From: Ailurus styani
Taxonomy: Eukaryota; Chordata; Mammalia; Carnivora; Ailuridae
Length of the DNA: 64,000 bases
Assembly (NCBI GenBank): GCA_002007465.1
Contig: LNAC01000137.1
Coordinates: forward strand, 2,774,026 to 2,838,025
Direction: 5' to 3'
Shown here piece by piece: positions 35,590-47,252 of the stretch; the stretch's first letter is position 1; every line of letters begins with the position of its first letter. The translations under genes were made by a program, and so were the position numbers. The notes beneath the pieces are model-generated. The model was not told where the DNA came from. It did no database searches and was given only the letters and a program-made list of their open reading frames with translations.

Positions 35590-36060
35590 TTTGTGTTCAT
35601 TCAGTCTTTCAACAAACATTTTTGAGAAACTGTTATGTGCCTGGCACTCTCCTGGCACTGGAGAGATAGCAGTGAATGAAGCAGACAAAACCCCTGCCCT
35701 CCAAAGCTTCCATTCCTGAGTGGGCAGATCAAATAAGCAAAATAAGGAAGTAAAATGTTAGATGGTCATATGTGCATTGGAGAAAAATGAAGCAGGAGAG
35801 GCCAGGGGGTGTCAAGGAGATAAGGGTCATGATTTTAAATGGTTGGGGTTAAGAAGAAGGTCCGTGAGCAACCACCTGGGGCTACCAAGGGGCAAGGCAG
35901 AGGGGGAGGGTTTGAGACCCAGCAAGGATCTCACTGATGGAAGAGAGTAGCAGCCGTGAGGTCAGAGTGCAGGTGAGGGACCCAATTACTAGAGCCCCAA
36001 GGGCCACACCCCAAGAGAAATGAGAGCCATGGGAGTGTTTGGGCAGAAGAGTGACATATA
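35590..36060 (+). repeat. long old interspersed repeat, copy 2
   Basis: Starts with 'tttcaacaaacatttttgag', 'gtgcctggcactctcctggc' and 'gagatagcagtgaatgaagc', the same opening as the copies at 37319 and 48030. Confidence 0.65.
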
Positions 36061-36105
36061 CTAAGCGCTCACCAGTGACTAGGCCTTGGGCCAGATCCTC
36101 CCCTG

Positions 36106-36127
36106 CACACACACGCACACACACACA

Positions 36128-36163
<36 letters not shown>
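36106..36163 (+). repeat. (CA)n microsatellite
   Basis: Roughly 28 CA units with two interruptions (CG and TA). Confidence 0.97.
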
Positions 36164-36165
<2 letters not shown>

Positions 36166-36194
36166 CCATTCCAACCTAGAACTGACAAACTGTG

Positions 36195-36340
36195 CATTTC
36201 AAAGAGATGACTTTTCATAAAACTATGTAACCTCCCTGGGGCTCAGTTTCCTCATCTGCAAATTGAAGATAAGAATACCACCTGAGCAAAGAACCTATCA
36301 CAGCAGAGGCTCAGAACATGTTGTTGCCCTTTATTATCCT
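36195..36340 (+). repeat. MIR fragment, sense
   Basis: 'gggctcagtttcctcatctg' followed by 'caaattgaagataagaatac' fits the MIR core. Confidence 0.75.
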
Positions 36341-37504
36341 TTCTCTACCCAAGTTCTTGCAAATTATATAGCCGTTCTTGCCTCTTCACTTCTGTATGTG
36401 ACTTTGCAGTTTTAGATCACAGTGCCAATGAATGCATTGGGTTTGAATGATTTCAGTTGACCTAACTTTACTATCTCTTTGACCGTTAAATGAATTCACT
36501 AATGTACATAAGATAAATGTATTCTCTTTCTATTTAAATAGAGGTGAAAGGATTTTACATACTGTACCAAGAAGGAACATGACACCAAAATGATAAAGCC
36601 AAGTAATAGCAAGACACATGTAAATATTAACTCTTGCTAATGAAATATACATTTAGGGTATCATGTTCTGATATGCTATACATTTTTCTTCATCAGGATA
36701 GAATAGCATAGCCAAAAATGGCATATGGTTATTTTTCATGGAAGCCCTAAGCTTTAAAAAATGTAAATGGCATCAGACTCACTTGTAAATACCAAATTAC
36801 TAAAAGCAGTAGCAATTAAATGTTTGATGTCAACAGAAGCATATCATTTAATGAGCTGTTTTCAGAAGTTAATAATGTGATTAATCACTGATTGATAAAA
36901 AACTATGGAAAAGAAGTTTTTTTATGCTAAAGAACTCCAGATCCAAGTGCTGCTGGATGAGAGGCAGATCTTAGCTAATGAGGTACCAGTTGAAGTCAGA
37001 GAGGGTGGTTGAAATCAGAGAGAAAGAGCAGGTGACTCATCATGTGTCACTTACCAGTGGGGTCTCTAAAGTATTCCAGAGTCTTGTCCTCATCTTTGTG
37101 GGTCTAGTAGCCCTCGGAGTTCAGCAAGATCAGGAGGACCAACTTATGCTAAGCAGACCTATGAAAGAATGGTGTATAAACCAGATTGGTAGTATATTAA
37201 TTTAAAATATAGACTAGAACTACCAAAGAGATGGGACTTCTTTAACTGGCCATTAGTCTTTGCCATACGAAAACCTGTAAGGGGAGCCAAATTGCAACAG
37301 GGATAATAGTAATTCATTTATACATTCATTCAACTTTTAAGTGAGTACTTACTATGTGCAAGGCCCCGTTCTAGGCCCTGGGAGTGTAGCAGTGAACAAG
37401 AGAAAAAAAAAAACCCTGCTCTCTTGGAATGTACATTTCAATGGAGAGGCAGAGACAGCTGATTAGCAAATATATATGTATCATGTCAGACAGTAATGCA
37501 TGCT

Positions 37505-37670
37505 TTAACGCCTTACAATTCCACATGTGGCCTGGGGCCTGTTGTATGGACACCACCTGGGAGCTTGTGAGAAAGGCAGAATCTCAAGCCTCACCCCAAT
37601 TCACAGAATCAGAATCGTGCATTTGAACAAGATTCCCAGGTGATTGGCATGCACAAGTTTGAGAGGCACT
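37505..37670 (+). mobile_element. hAT-Charlie-like fragment
   Basis: 'caccacctgggagcttgtga', 'acagaatcagaatcgtgcat', 'cccaggtgattggcatgcac' and 'aagtttgagaggcactggtt' fit the common MER5-related Charlie text, inserted into the surrounding older repeat. Confidence 0.65.
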
Positions 37671-38415
37671 GGTTAAGAGAAGAATTAAGTAGGATGAGGG
37701 GGATGAAAAATTCTAGGGGCAGGGATTGCTATCTGATAGAGAGTAGATGTAGTGACACTTGTTTAGAGCCCTGAAAAAAGTGAGGGAGGGAGCCATGGAT
37801 GTCTAGATGAAAAGCCACTCTAGGTGGAAGAATAAGCTGGTGCAAAGGTCCTGAGACAGGAGCATGTCCTGCACATTTGAGGAACAGTAAGAGGCTGGTA
37901 GACTGGAGCAAAGTGAGTTAAGGAAAGAGCAGCGGGTTGTAAGGCCAGAGAAGTAACCAGGGTGGTTGGAAAAGCAGATCATTTAGGGTCTTCTAGAAAT
38001 TATAAGGACTCTGGGCCTTACTCTGAGGGGAGTGGTAGCCTCTGGAAGGTTTTGAGCAGAGGACTGTTGTGACATGAGTTTCTAAAGGATTGCTCCACTG
38101 CTGTGTTGCAAATAGACTATAGAGGACAAGCGACAAGGTAGGAGGTGATTGTAGTAATTCAATGAGAGATGTTGGTAGCTTGGACCACAGTGGGAGCAGC
38201 GATAGAAAGAACTGAACAGATTGTGGATTTATTTAGAAGGTGGAGATGACACAGTTTGTCAATGAATAGGATGTTGGGTGAGAATAAAAGGGAAGGGTCA
38301 ACATTGATGGCAAATGTATTGACCAAAGCAACTGGAAGGAAGGAGTTGCAATTTATTGGGTTAGGGACTATCACAAGAAGAGAGTTTGGAAGAGAAATTA
38401 AGAATTGGGTTCTGG

Positions 38416-38613
38416 GGGGGCCTGGGTGGCTCAGTGGGTTAATGCCTCTGCTTTCGGCTCAGGTCATGATCTCAGGGTCCTGAGATCGAGGCCCGTATCG
38501 GGCTCCCTGCTCAGCGGGGAGCCTGCTTCCCCCTCTCTCTCTGCCTGCCTCTCTGCCTCCTTGTGATCTCTCTCCCTCTGTGAAATAAATAAATAAAATC
38601 TTTTAAAAAAAAT
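38416..38613 (+). mobile_element. CanSINE, sense (first of tandem pair)
   Basis: Flanked on both sides by agaattgggttctgg (38401-38415 and 38614-38628). Intact head, core, CT region and 'aaataaataaataaaatctt' tail. Confidence 0.96.
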
Positions 38614-38628
38614 AGAATTGGGTTCTGG

Positions 38629-38822
38629 GGCGCCTGGGTGGCTCAGTGGGTTAAAGCCTCTGCCTTCGGCTCAGGTCATGATCTTAGGGTCCTGGGATCG
38701 AGGCCTGCATTGGGCTCCATGCTCAGCAGGTACCCTCTCTCCTCCTCTCTCTCTGCCTGCCTCTCTGCCTATCTGTGATCTCTCTCTCTCTGTCAAATAA
38801 ATAAAATCTTAAAAAAAAAAAA
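38629..38822 (+). mobile_element. CanSINE, sense (second of tandem pair)
   Basis: Flanked by agaattgggttctgg at 38614-38628 and 38823-38837. It differs from its neighbour at many positions, so it is not a recent copy of it. Confidence 0.96.
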
Positions 38823-39394
38823 AGAATTGGGTTCTGGACATAATAAATTTGAGATTTATTTAATTTAAATTTAAGTATCCAATTGGAAATTGAGTTAGCA
38901 GTTGGAGGTAGGAATCTAGAGTTCGGGGTAGTGGTCCTGGTTGGAGATCCATCCCGGAACATCATCAGCATACATGGTATTTAAAGCCATGAGTCTCTGA
39001 GATCATCTAGGGTATAGGAGAGCAGAGAACTTGGGTGGGATTAGGAGACAATATCACCAAGCTGAAACAGCCACTTGCAGCCCTCTTGTCCACCAGGATA
39101 GACCTACCCCAGCTGGATTCCCCACATCTGCCAGTTGGGGCACATTCTTATGGCAGGGACAAGTTCTTGCCTGCACTTTGGCTCTCTTTTCTAGATTTCC
39201 TGTAAACCCACTCCCTTCCAATAACTCTTTCTTTTGTAGACAATTGTTTTGGTTACTGTTTTCTTTACTCCAGTTCAAAGAACATATTTGTCTTTTTGAT
39301 TCGATGAAAGTATCTTCCAAGCTTTCCCTCCAGTGATCATGGGGGAGACTCATCCATCTTATGTCAAGGACTTTTTCTTTTTTACATTTTCCTA

Positions 39395-39780
39395 ACCCAC
39401 CTCAGAGAAAAGTTGAAAGAACCATGCAGTGAACACCCATGTTCCCACCACCTAGATTCTACAATTAGCATTTTACTATTCTTTCATTATCACATATTTA
39501 TTTATCTGTCCTTCCATCCAGCCATTAACCCATCTTATTTTTTTCTGATGCATGTCAGAAACAGTTACAAACATCAGCAGACTTCAACCCTAAACACTTG
39601 AGCATGCATATTCTTGCCTAGAATTCAATACTTGTTTATGACGTTTAGGTAAAATTTACATAGAGTAAAATGTATGCCATTTTACTTAAGTATATCATTT
39701 GATGTGTTTTGACAGATGTATACACCTGCATGCCCCTAACCCCTATCCTGATATAGAGCATGACCATCCCCCCTATTACC
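39395..39780 (-). repeat. old L1 3'-region fragment, antisense
   Basis: 'gttgaaagaaccatgcagtg', 'ccacctagattctacaatta' and 'tgtattttgacagatgtata'-type text is known from L1M ends in reverse. Confidence 0.65.
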
Positions 39781-40149
39781 CTTTGCAGGTTAATTAATTC
39801 CAATCCCACCTCCAAAGAAGCACCTCCTGTTCTAATAACACATTCTTCCTATTGACAATAACTTTGGTTACTCTTTACTCTGGCTTTGAGAGCAACCTGA
39901 CCTTTATGATTAGATCAAGGCATTTCCAACCGACCCTCGTTGGGGTAGATCCATCTGCTCAACTATGTTTTTTATCACTCACCTAGATGTGACTTCACTA
40001 CAGTATTTAGAGATATCTGTCTGTGGCCTTTGCCTCCTGCCTCCAGTGCAACTCTGACCCTCAGATGTCTTCTCTCTTCTCTTTGGATTCATGGACATCA
40101 ACCGTAGGGAAAATTAATACAATCTATCTTCCTCTTTCTCTTAGTAATA

Positions 40150-40305
40150 GTGAAGGCTAGTATTCATTGAGAATCTACTAGGGACCACACCAAAGCTCCA
40201 TATGTACTTCATCTCTCAGATGCCTAACAAAATGATAGCCCCATTTCACAGATGAGGAAACAGAGACTTAGAGATCTTGAGTAACTTGCCCAAGACAAGA
40301 GCCTT
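40150..40305 (-). repeat. MIR, antisense
   Basis: 'ccccatttcacagatgagga' then 'agtaacttgcccaagacaag' mark an inverted MIR just upstream of the transmembrane exon. Confidence 0.8.
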
Positions 40306-40417
40306 TCTGATCCCAGACCCTCATGTCACCATTTCATGACTTGGGACCAGTGATGTGGGGGCTTCTTTCCCCCTCCCAGTGCCCCTTGTCACATATTTCC
40401 CTCTGCTTTTCTCACAG

Positions 40418-40581
40418 CTGTGGTGAAGAATCCACCCAACAACCTGTGGATCATCGCCGCGGTGCTGGCGCCCATCGCCGTGGTCACGGTCATCATCATC
40501 ATCATCACTGCCGTGCTCTGCCGGAAGAACAAGAACGACTTCAAGCCAGACACCATGATGAACCTGCCTCAAAGAGCAAAG
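40418..40581 (+). CDS. KIAA1549L: KIAA1549L exon: juxtamembrane and transmembrane helix
   Basis: The acceptor 'ctctgcttttctcacag' ends at 40417 and the donor is aaag|gtgcgt after 40581. Phase is 1 in, 0 out. After VVKNPPNN comes a hydrophobic span LWIIAAVLAPIAVVTVIIII through ITAVLC, then the basic stop-transfer CRKNKN. This predicts one type I transmembrane helix with a cytoplasmic C terminus (NDFKPDTMMNLPQRAK). The Ile run is encoded by a short ATC repeat. This sequence separates KIAA1549L from KIAA1549, which has a different helix. Confidence 0.98.
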
Positions 40582-40705
40582 GTGCGTGAGGTGGTGAGAA
40601 GGGACTTTGCCTGCCTTTTCTCTTGGCTTTTGAGGCCCTTGCAAATACCTTCAGAAACACTGTAGCGAGCCCTCATTTTGAAGGAAACTATTTATTTGGA
40701 TCTTT

Positions 40706-40820
40706 AAAAAATTATAGTAGTTATACATAATATAAAATTTACCATCTTAACCCTTTTCAAGTGTATAATTCAGTGTTGTTAAGTATATTCACATTGTTGT
40801 ACAACCTTTATATTTATAAT
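40706..40820 (+). repeat. L1 3'-UTR-type fragment
   Basis: 'taaaatttaccatcttaacc' and 'gtataattcagtgttgttaa' repeat the text at 23130-23290. Confidence 0.6.
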
Positions 40821-40884
40821 CAGGACATGATAGCGAATGCTTGTCTAACGCTCTCTCTTCACCATAAGCGCTTCCGATGGCTTT

Positions 40885-41105
40885 ACATACAGCATCTCGA
40901 TCCTCCCAGCAATGCTTTAACGAAGAGCTATTATTTTGCAGGTGAGGAAACTGAGGCACAGAAAATTAGGAGCTAGATCGACCTGAAAGGTCGTCTAATC
41001 TGACAGCCTCCTTTTATAGAGACGTGACCTAAGATCACACAGTTAGTAAGTAGCAGAACTGATGGTAGAACCAGGTCTTTTAGCTCCTAATGCAGAGCAC
41101 ATTAG
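40885..41105 (-). repeat. MIR, antisense
   Basis: 'gcaggtgaggaaactgaggc' and 'gatcacacagttagtaagta' are characteristic; the element appears interrupted or extended in the middle. Confidence 0.75.
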
Positions 41106-41374
41106 ATTCTCAAAATGGTCCTTCTTCCATCGGCTGGAGCGGCTTATCGCCAAAGGCCGCCATGACGAGCAAGCTGCAGAGCCTTGGCCCAGCGGCTCCA
41201 CCGAAGCCAGGCTGGGAGCCCGTCCACCCTGCACAGCCGCCACACCTCTGGTGACCAGGAACGGAGTGGACTCTGGAAATTCTGAAGGCTACTTTTCCAG
41301 TCATACAGCCGCCTTCACGATACTCCCCAGGGAACTATGATAATCTCTAATACCTGATGTTTCAATAACGCCTC

Positions 41375-41600
41375 ACCATTTGCCAGCTTCTTCTGGGTCT
41401 GTCACCTCATTGGCTCATCACAGTGGCCCTATAAGGTAGGTTGTAGTCAGGCCAGGTTTTATAGTTTTCACGTTACTGTTGAGAAACTCAAAGGAAAGAG
41501 AGTGACTGTGGGAATTTGTCCAGTCACCTAACTAGCGGCAGAGGAGCGACTCTGGCCCAGACCTGTGTGTTTGGGCTTGCTCCCCATTATACACCTTCCT
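41375..41600 (-). repeat. MIR, antisense, diverged
   Basis: 'ataaggtaggttgtagtcag', 'tactgttgagaaactcaaag' and 'ccagtcacctaactagcggc' follow the inverted MIR order. Confidence 0.55.
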
Positions 41601-43154
41601 GAACCCTGAGATTTGGCAGGTAGACTCCTCTTCCAACATGGAATCTCTGAGCTCTTTCCACCTGTGCAGGAACAAAACAGTGAAAGGAATTGCATTGTGA
41701 CAGAATGAATGTCATGGAGATGGTCCTTGCCAGGAGTCATGCCTGCCGAGCCCTTTCTGGATGGCCGCCCCTCGCTTCGGCAAAGGATGTCAAATGGATT
41801 TTATTGTTTATTAAACTAATTCACCTGTTGCAAAGCTGCAGTTTTATCAGACATTCTATGGAAGAGCTGGACTCCAAAGAATGTTGTTCTGTTTCTGTCG
41901 ACCCAAAGGCACCCGCTTTCAAGAAGCAGCGCCGTGTTGGCAATGGTCCGAGCAGTGAGACGTGAAACTGTTCCAAGAAGGGGTATTTCATTCCCATCTT
42001 AGCTTAGTTACAAACCGAGCCTTTCAGACATAACAGTAATTACCAGAATCTAATTGCAGCTGAGTCTGGGAATGCAAAACCTGCCACACGGAGGTTGTAA
42101 ATGCCAACTTTGTGTTACAGATTAAGCCAAAACTTTATTAATTTGCCAAGGTGAGGTGGGCAGCCCACAATTTCAGTATACCTTCTGGCTTGAAAGCTGT
42201 TTGAAGCTGGAAGAGATTCATGTTTGTGGGTTTTCATCTCCCGTTTTATAAAAGTTCCTGCCTGGGGCGTCCTGCTTGAAGAGATACCTGAGCCATGTTG
42301 ACAATGAAGCCAATTTACGTTCCAAGAGAAGACTGGCTTCGCTTGTGTGTGGCGATGCTGGTTGTTTTCTCTCTCAATGAGTCTGGGCTGTGCACTTTGA
42401 TTTGCGAAGCCCTTTTATCACAGGAAGCCAGCGGGGTGGAACTGCCTCTTTCTTACTGCAGTCTTTCTGCTCTTGCAACCCAGGGACACTGCGGTGTTTG
42501 AGAGCAGAGAGCCGCCTGCATCACTTCTCGCCACCGATGTGTGTGAGCAGAATTGATTTAATGCCAAGGGGCGGGGTGGAGTGAAAAACTTAGCCTTCGT
42601 GACCAATTCAGAGAGCGGGAGGATGGTCTCTAGTGTCCAGGGACATCCCTGTGTCTTCAGAATGCAGGCTGCAGTGTCCCACGACATTCCCGGGATCCCT
42701 GCTGAGACTCAGTAATAGACTTGACAGGGTAAAGGGGGGCGAGCGAGTGTGCACGTGCACCTGTCCTGGGAGCCGAGGCCAGGGCGTGCACGCCCCCACC
42801 CTTCTGCAGAGACAAGGTACCATAGATGGAACGCTGTTAACCATGGTGGTCAGCTGGGCTTCTCTAGGTGGAATGTTGAGAAAATGATAAATGCCGGAGG
42901 GCCAGGCATCAGGGCTTTTGTGACCTTCTTTCTTCCCGGTTCATTTCTCTTTACTCTTTGTTCATTGGATTCACAGCCTTTGCCCAGTGGTTCCCTTCAT
43001 ATAATTGATGAGAACATGGCTCCCTGGAACAGGCAGCCTTACGGGAAAGTAGTTAGGGCCACATCCAGATGCAGGATGGAGCTTGGAGGGCCCGCAATGG
43101 TTGGCATGACCATCTGCTCGGGACAGGTCAGTCACCCCCTAAAGATGCCCGGCT
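41601..43154. other. KIAA1549L: intron, mostly nonrepetitive
   Basis: No repeat family or exon could be assigned. It contains the AT-rich stretch 41780-41870 discussed as a possible conserved noncoding element. Short ORFs here (for example 42749-43255) lack any recognisable domain and run into the MIR. Confidence 0.45.
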
Positions 43155-43329
43155 GTTTCCTCTCTTTCGCATACTATCTGTATGACCTGTACTTAACCTC
43201 TTTGTGCCTCAGTTTTCCCATCTGTGAAATGGGGATGATAACAGTATTTATTTAGAGGTTGTTGTGCAGATTAAGTGAGCTATGGAAGTTATTTTGAGCT
43301 GTGCCTGGCACATAAATATTACCTACAAG
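43155..43329 (+). repeat. MIR, sense
   Basis: 'gtatgacctgtacttaacct', 'tgcctcagttttcccatctg' and 'tgtgcctggcacataaatat' give the MIR order; it is interrupted at its end by the following L1. Confidence 0.9.
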
Positions 43330-43835
43330 TTGGTCTTTATTTTTTTTATTTAAAATCAATTAATTAATGTATAGTGTATTTTTAGCCTCAGAAGTAGAGT
43401 TCAGTTATTCATCAGTTGCATATAACACCCAGTGCTCATTCCATCAAGTGCCCTCCTTAATGCCGATCACCCAGTTACCCCATCCCCCCACCCACCTCCC
43501 CTCCAGCAACCCTGTTTGTTTCCTATGATTAAGAGACTCTTATAGTTTGTCCCTCTCTCTGGTTTCATCTTATTTTATTTTTCCTTTCCTTCTCCCTTGC
43601 TCATCTGTTTTGTTTCTTAAATTCCACAAATGAGTAAATCATATGATACTTGTTATGCTGTGATAAATCATATTTGTCTTTCTATGACTGACTTATTTTA
43701 TGTAGTGTAATACCCTCTAGTTCTGCCCATGTCATTGCACATGGCAAGAATTCATTCTTTTTGGTGACTGAGTAATATTCCATTATATATGTATCACATC
43801 TTCTTTATCCATTCATCTTTTGGTTGGCCTTTATT
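43330..43835 (-). mobile_element. 5'-truncated L1, antisense, with target-site duplication
   Basis: Left 'ttggtctttatt' (43330-43341) and right 'ttggcctttatt' (43824-43835) are a target-site duplication differing by one base. Between them lies an inverted L1 3' end ('agtgctcattccatcaagtg', 'tgcacatggcaagaattcat'), of a type common in carnivores. The tail was a poly(T) on this strand. Confidence 0.85.
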
Positions 43836-44094
43836 ATTATACATGCTTTTTTCTTAAGTGGTCTGGATAACATGTCTACCTTTGAAATTGTTGGGGATTA
43901 TTTTGATCTGATAATTTTACAAAACTCATTGAAGCAACTATAGATACTTCACGATGTCTTATGGTGTCAGAGGTCACTAATGTGTGTCCAAGAGCAATTA
44001 ACAAATCGCAGGTGATTTTCAAATTGAAGGTTGGAAGACCACTACACATCAGTCAGAAGAATAAGGGACTATTCTTGAGTCTTTCACCACTGAG

Positions 44095-44275
44095 ATGTGT
44101 GATCTTTGGCAAGTCACTGAACCTCCCTGAGCTTTTGTGTTCTTACCTGTAAAATGAAGACTGTGATGTTTGCCCTGCTTCCCCCAGGGGGTGGTTGTGA
44201 GCAAGAAATGAGGTGTCAGTGTTTTGCAAGCTGTAAGTACTGAACATATGTGAGAACTGTTATTATTAACCTAAT
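44095..44275 (+). repeat. MIR, sense
   Basis: 'ggcaagtcactgaacctccc' then 'ttcttacctgtaaaatgaag' and 'ctgtaagtactgaacatatg' mark it. Confidence 0.75.
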
Positions 44276-44624
44276 AACAGTGGACCACCCTTGAACTTGT
44301 CGTTCCTTAATGTCTCTCTTTCTGCTCACTCATCGTTGACCCAGTGCCCTGAAGTATCTAGCCAATAACTTCAACCCAAGGTGAACGGTGAGGGGCCAAA
44401 TACAGGGAGAGTGGGGGCAAGAGGGAGAAGGCCAGAGCCAGCTTGTTGTCCTCACTAGGTTCTTGGGAAATCTTAGCTATCATTAGAGACTTTCAGTTCC
44501 TCACCAACAGGCCACGTGTCTCAGCACAGGAGCCAGGCCAAGTACAGTAGCAGTTGCCCAACGAAGATGGCAGGCTGCAGAAGGAGAGGAGAGGCTATGG
44601 GAAGAATCATTAGGCAGTGGCTAG

Positions 44625-44835
44625 ATGTTCTGGTTCTGCATCGCACAGAACGGGGTGCAAATCTCGACCTTACCACAGACCAGCTGCATGAGCCTAGGGA
44701 AGTGGCTTAACCTCTCCAGACCTCAATTTCTTTATCTTTAAAGTGGGGAATCACAATAACAATACCCACCTCCCTGAACAACAGCGGAGCTGAAGTGTCG
44801 TAATTGATGTCATGCATTCGACACTCTACCAATAG
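44625..44835 (+). repeat. MIR, sense
   Basis: 'ggttctgcatcgcacagaac', 'ttaacctctccagacctcaa' and 'tttctttatctttaaagtgg' follow the MIR order. Confidence 0.75.
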
Positions 44836-45019
44836 TATCAAATGGTCTTTGAGATCAGAGGCTGGCTATTATTCATCTTCGTATCTCTAGCACCAGGCAC
44901 AGTCCCTGGCACAAGCCAATGCCCAAGAACTGTAGTCAGCACTATACTAAATAGGATCGTAGGGGCATGGGGGTACTATGGAAAAGGGGCCAACAGGAGG
45001 TGTGGCTGCACAGGTGAGT

Positions 45020-45320
45020 CCCACCAGGCTGTGTGGGACCCGGATGCCTTGCGGAAGGGTTTGAATGCTATTGAAACATTTGTAAGGGGGAGTGGTATGA
45101 CCTGAGTGGTTTTCAGGGAGATAGCTTTGGAAGCTTGTCATGGGTGAGCCTAGAAAGGAACTGAATGGAAGCAACAAGACCGAGCCAGGAGACAATAAAA
45201 CAGGGGACCTGGGGAGGAAAGGTCATCTTCTAGAAACATTTCAGTTGAATCTACTTAGTGACCGTCAGTTGGAGGAGCAGGCAATCTGGAAGTCTAGGAA
45301 CACGGTCAGGTGGTTCAAAG
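45020..45320 (+). repeat. long old interspersed repeat, possible copy 4 (fragment)
   Basis: 'gggggagtggtatgacctga', 'ttttcagggagatagctttg' and the later purine-rich text resemble the middle part of the family seen at 48030. Weak. Confidence 0.4.
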
Positions 45321-46478
45321 GCTCATTCTGTTTCATGCGGCCCCACAGGACAGAGGGAAACGAACAGACGAACACTATTTCAGAAGCAGGTTGCCAGGTC
45401 CTGGCACAAAATGTTCGGGGTCACCATCTGGGTCAGAGCGTGTGTCTTAGAGCAGAGGGAAAGCTGCGCACACTCCCCACAGGGAGTTTCCCTGGGAATT
45501 GGGGGAACTGTCCACAGCAGAACTTCACACAGCCTGACATAAGGAAACTTTGCTGGATTTAGCAGTAAAACTCCCTCCTGTCCTGAGATGCGGTAAGAAG
45601 ATTCAGCAGGTTGGGCCACAGCCCTAGACCGTTCCGTCTAGCTGGAATCACTGCTGTGCTGCTCTGGGATGGGAAGCAGAACAGAGACACTCCCAGGAAC
45701 TGTTTAAACATGCCTGTTGGTTTTTTATTGCCCCACTAATAGATGTCTGTTGGGCTTTTCTCACAGCTGCCTTATTCACTCGGGATTTCAGACATTGTGC
45801 AATAAAAGCTTTGCTAATTACCCAGTAATGAATCACAGGAGAGCCATAGGTCTGGATGTGAGTGATTCCATAAATCCCATTTTATTATTAATGATGGTAC
45901 TACCTCACGTGTGGAAGCATGTTTCTTTCTGTTTTCAGAGCTGCTATTTCCCTTTAATACTCAGTGGTGGTATAGCTAAAGCAGAGCTGATTGTCTTCAT
46001 TTCTCAGATGAGAAAATTGAGGTTCAGAATTCAAGCGACCTGGCAAAGTCACATACCTCTTACTACACATAAAGCCTGTGAACGCGGGGCTCCGGGAGGA
46101 CAGGACATTCCGAGGCAGAAGACGATACAGAACCTAGTTCACATATCCGTTAAGAGTCTCTTACTAGCAGTCTCTAGTGACTTCAAATTGGTGGTTTAAA
46201 ATTCTTGAGAGAAACTTGTTCTCACACACATACGTGTGTCTTATACTCTTCATCTTTCTAAGTAAGTCTTGTCTGGGGAGATTCTGCAGCTGGGTGGAAT
46301 GAGCACGGATTCTGATTTTGCAGACGGGACTTATGGGGGAGATTTGAGTTAATGCTTGTTCATCGGAAAGCTAAATGTGGTCCTGCCCCATGCACCCTCC
46401 TGCCCATCTTCTCTTAAAGCCATTATTCGAGTCACACTCTGTCAGAAATCTGACCACACATCCATTTTCTCTTTGCAG
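45321..46478. other. KIAA1549L: intron, mostly nonrepetitive
   Basis: A diverged inverted MIR may lie near 45985-46100 ('tttctcagatgagaaaattg'). The stretch 45720-45900 is homeobox-site-like AT-rich sequence without repeat identity. No exon is seen. Confidence 0.45.
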
Positions 46479-46669
46479 CCTGTGCAAGGCTTTGACTATG
46501 CCAAGCAGCACCTGGGCCAGCAAGGGGCGGATGAGGAGGTCATCCCTGTGACTCAGGAAACAGTGGTCCTCCCACTCCCTGTTAGAGATGCTCCTGCCTC
46601 TCAGGAAAGAGACATTGCCCAGGACGGAAGCACCATCAAGACCGCCAAGTCCACCGAAACCAGAAAGAG
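46479..46669 (+). CDS. KIAA1549L: KIAA1549L exon: proximal cytoplasmic tail
   Basis: The acceptor 'ccattttctctttgcag' ends at 46478 and the donor is agag|gtaggc after 46669. Phase is 0 in, 2 out. It begins PVQGFDYAKQHLGQQGADEE, the motif that KIAA1549 shares as GFDFAKQHLGQ, and continues with a Glu/Thr/Lys-rich stretch ending STETRK. This is the strongest family signature in the cytoplasmic tail. Confidence 0.98.
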
Positions 46670-47056
46670 GTAGGCACAGGACTAACTTTTGCCTCTCCAC
46701 CTCAGCAAGGGGAATAATTGATGGTGGGAGCTGCTGAAGCCCTCGAGTCAATGCCACGTTTCTCTTCAAAAATTCCCCTTCATGCTCATTTTGAATGTTT
46801 GAGAAGGAGACTAAGAGCGATGACGAGAATCGTAATACTGTCTTCTCATGAGCCACACTTTGTGAAGTTTTATATCACTGATCAGCCACAACAGCAGAGT
46901 TTTAGATTTCATATGTATTACAACAAATTGGGCACTGGTGTCACACTTGTATTCTTAACTTATCTTAGAAACAGTGCCTTTGATTCAGTAGAGCTGGATT
47001 TTATCTGGCCGTTTTTCAAGAGTTCATGGTTTGAGTTTAAAAACCATTTTGGGAAG

Positions 47057-47252
47057 GGGGCACCTGGGTGGCTTAGTTGGTTAAGCATCTGACTCCTGGT
47101 TTCAGCTCAGTCATGATCACAGGGTCATGGGATTGGGGTCGTGGGATTGGGCCCTGCATCAGGCTGCACGCTCGGTGGGGAGGCTACTTGAGATTCTCAT
47201 TCTCTCCCTCTCCCTCTGCCCCTCCCTCTCAAAATAAATAAATAAATAAATG
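47057..47252 (+). mobile_element. CanSINE, sense, with a small internal duplication
   Basis: 'ggggcacctgggtggcttag' head and A-rich tail. In the core, 'gtcatgggattggg' is followed at once by 'gtcgtgggattggg', a short tandem duplication. Confidence 0.93.

Larger units (their letters stand above)
37319..39010 (+). repeat. long old interspersed repeat, copy 3, with nested insertions
   Basis: Opens 'gagtacttactatgtgcaag' and 'gggagtgtagcagtgaacaa', passes through 'gtcctgagacaggagcatgt', 'aaggactctgggccttactc', 'ttttgagcagaggactgttg', and resumes after the SINE pair with 'ggaggtaggaatctagagtt'. A hAT-Charlie-like piece (about 37505-37670) and two CanSINEs interrupt it. Confidence 0.7.
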
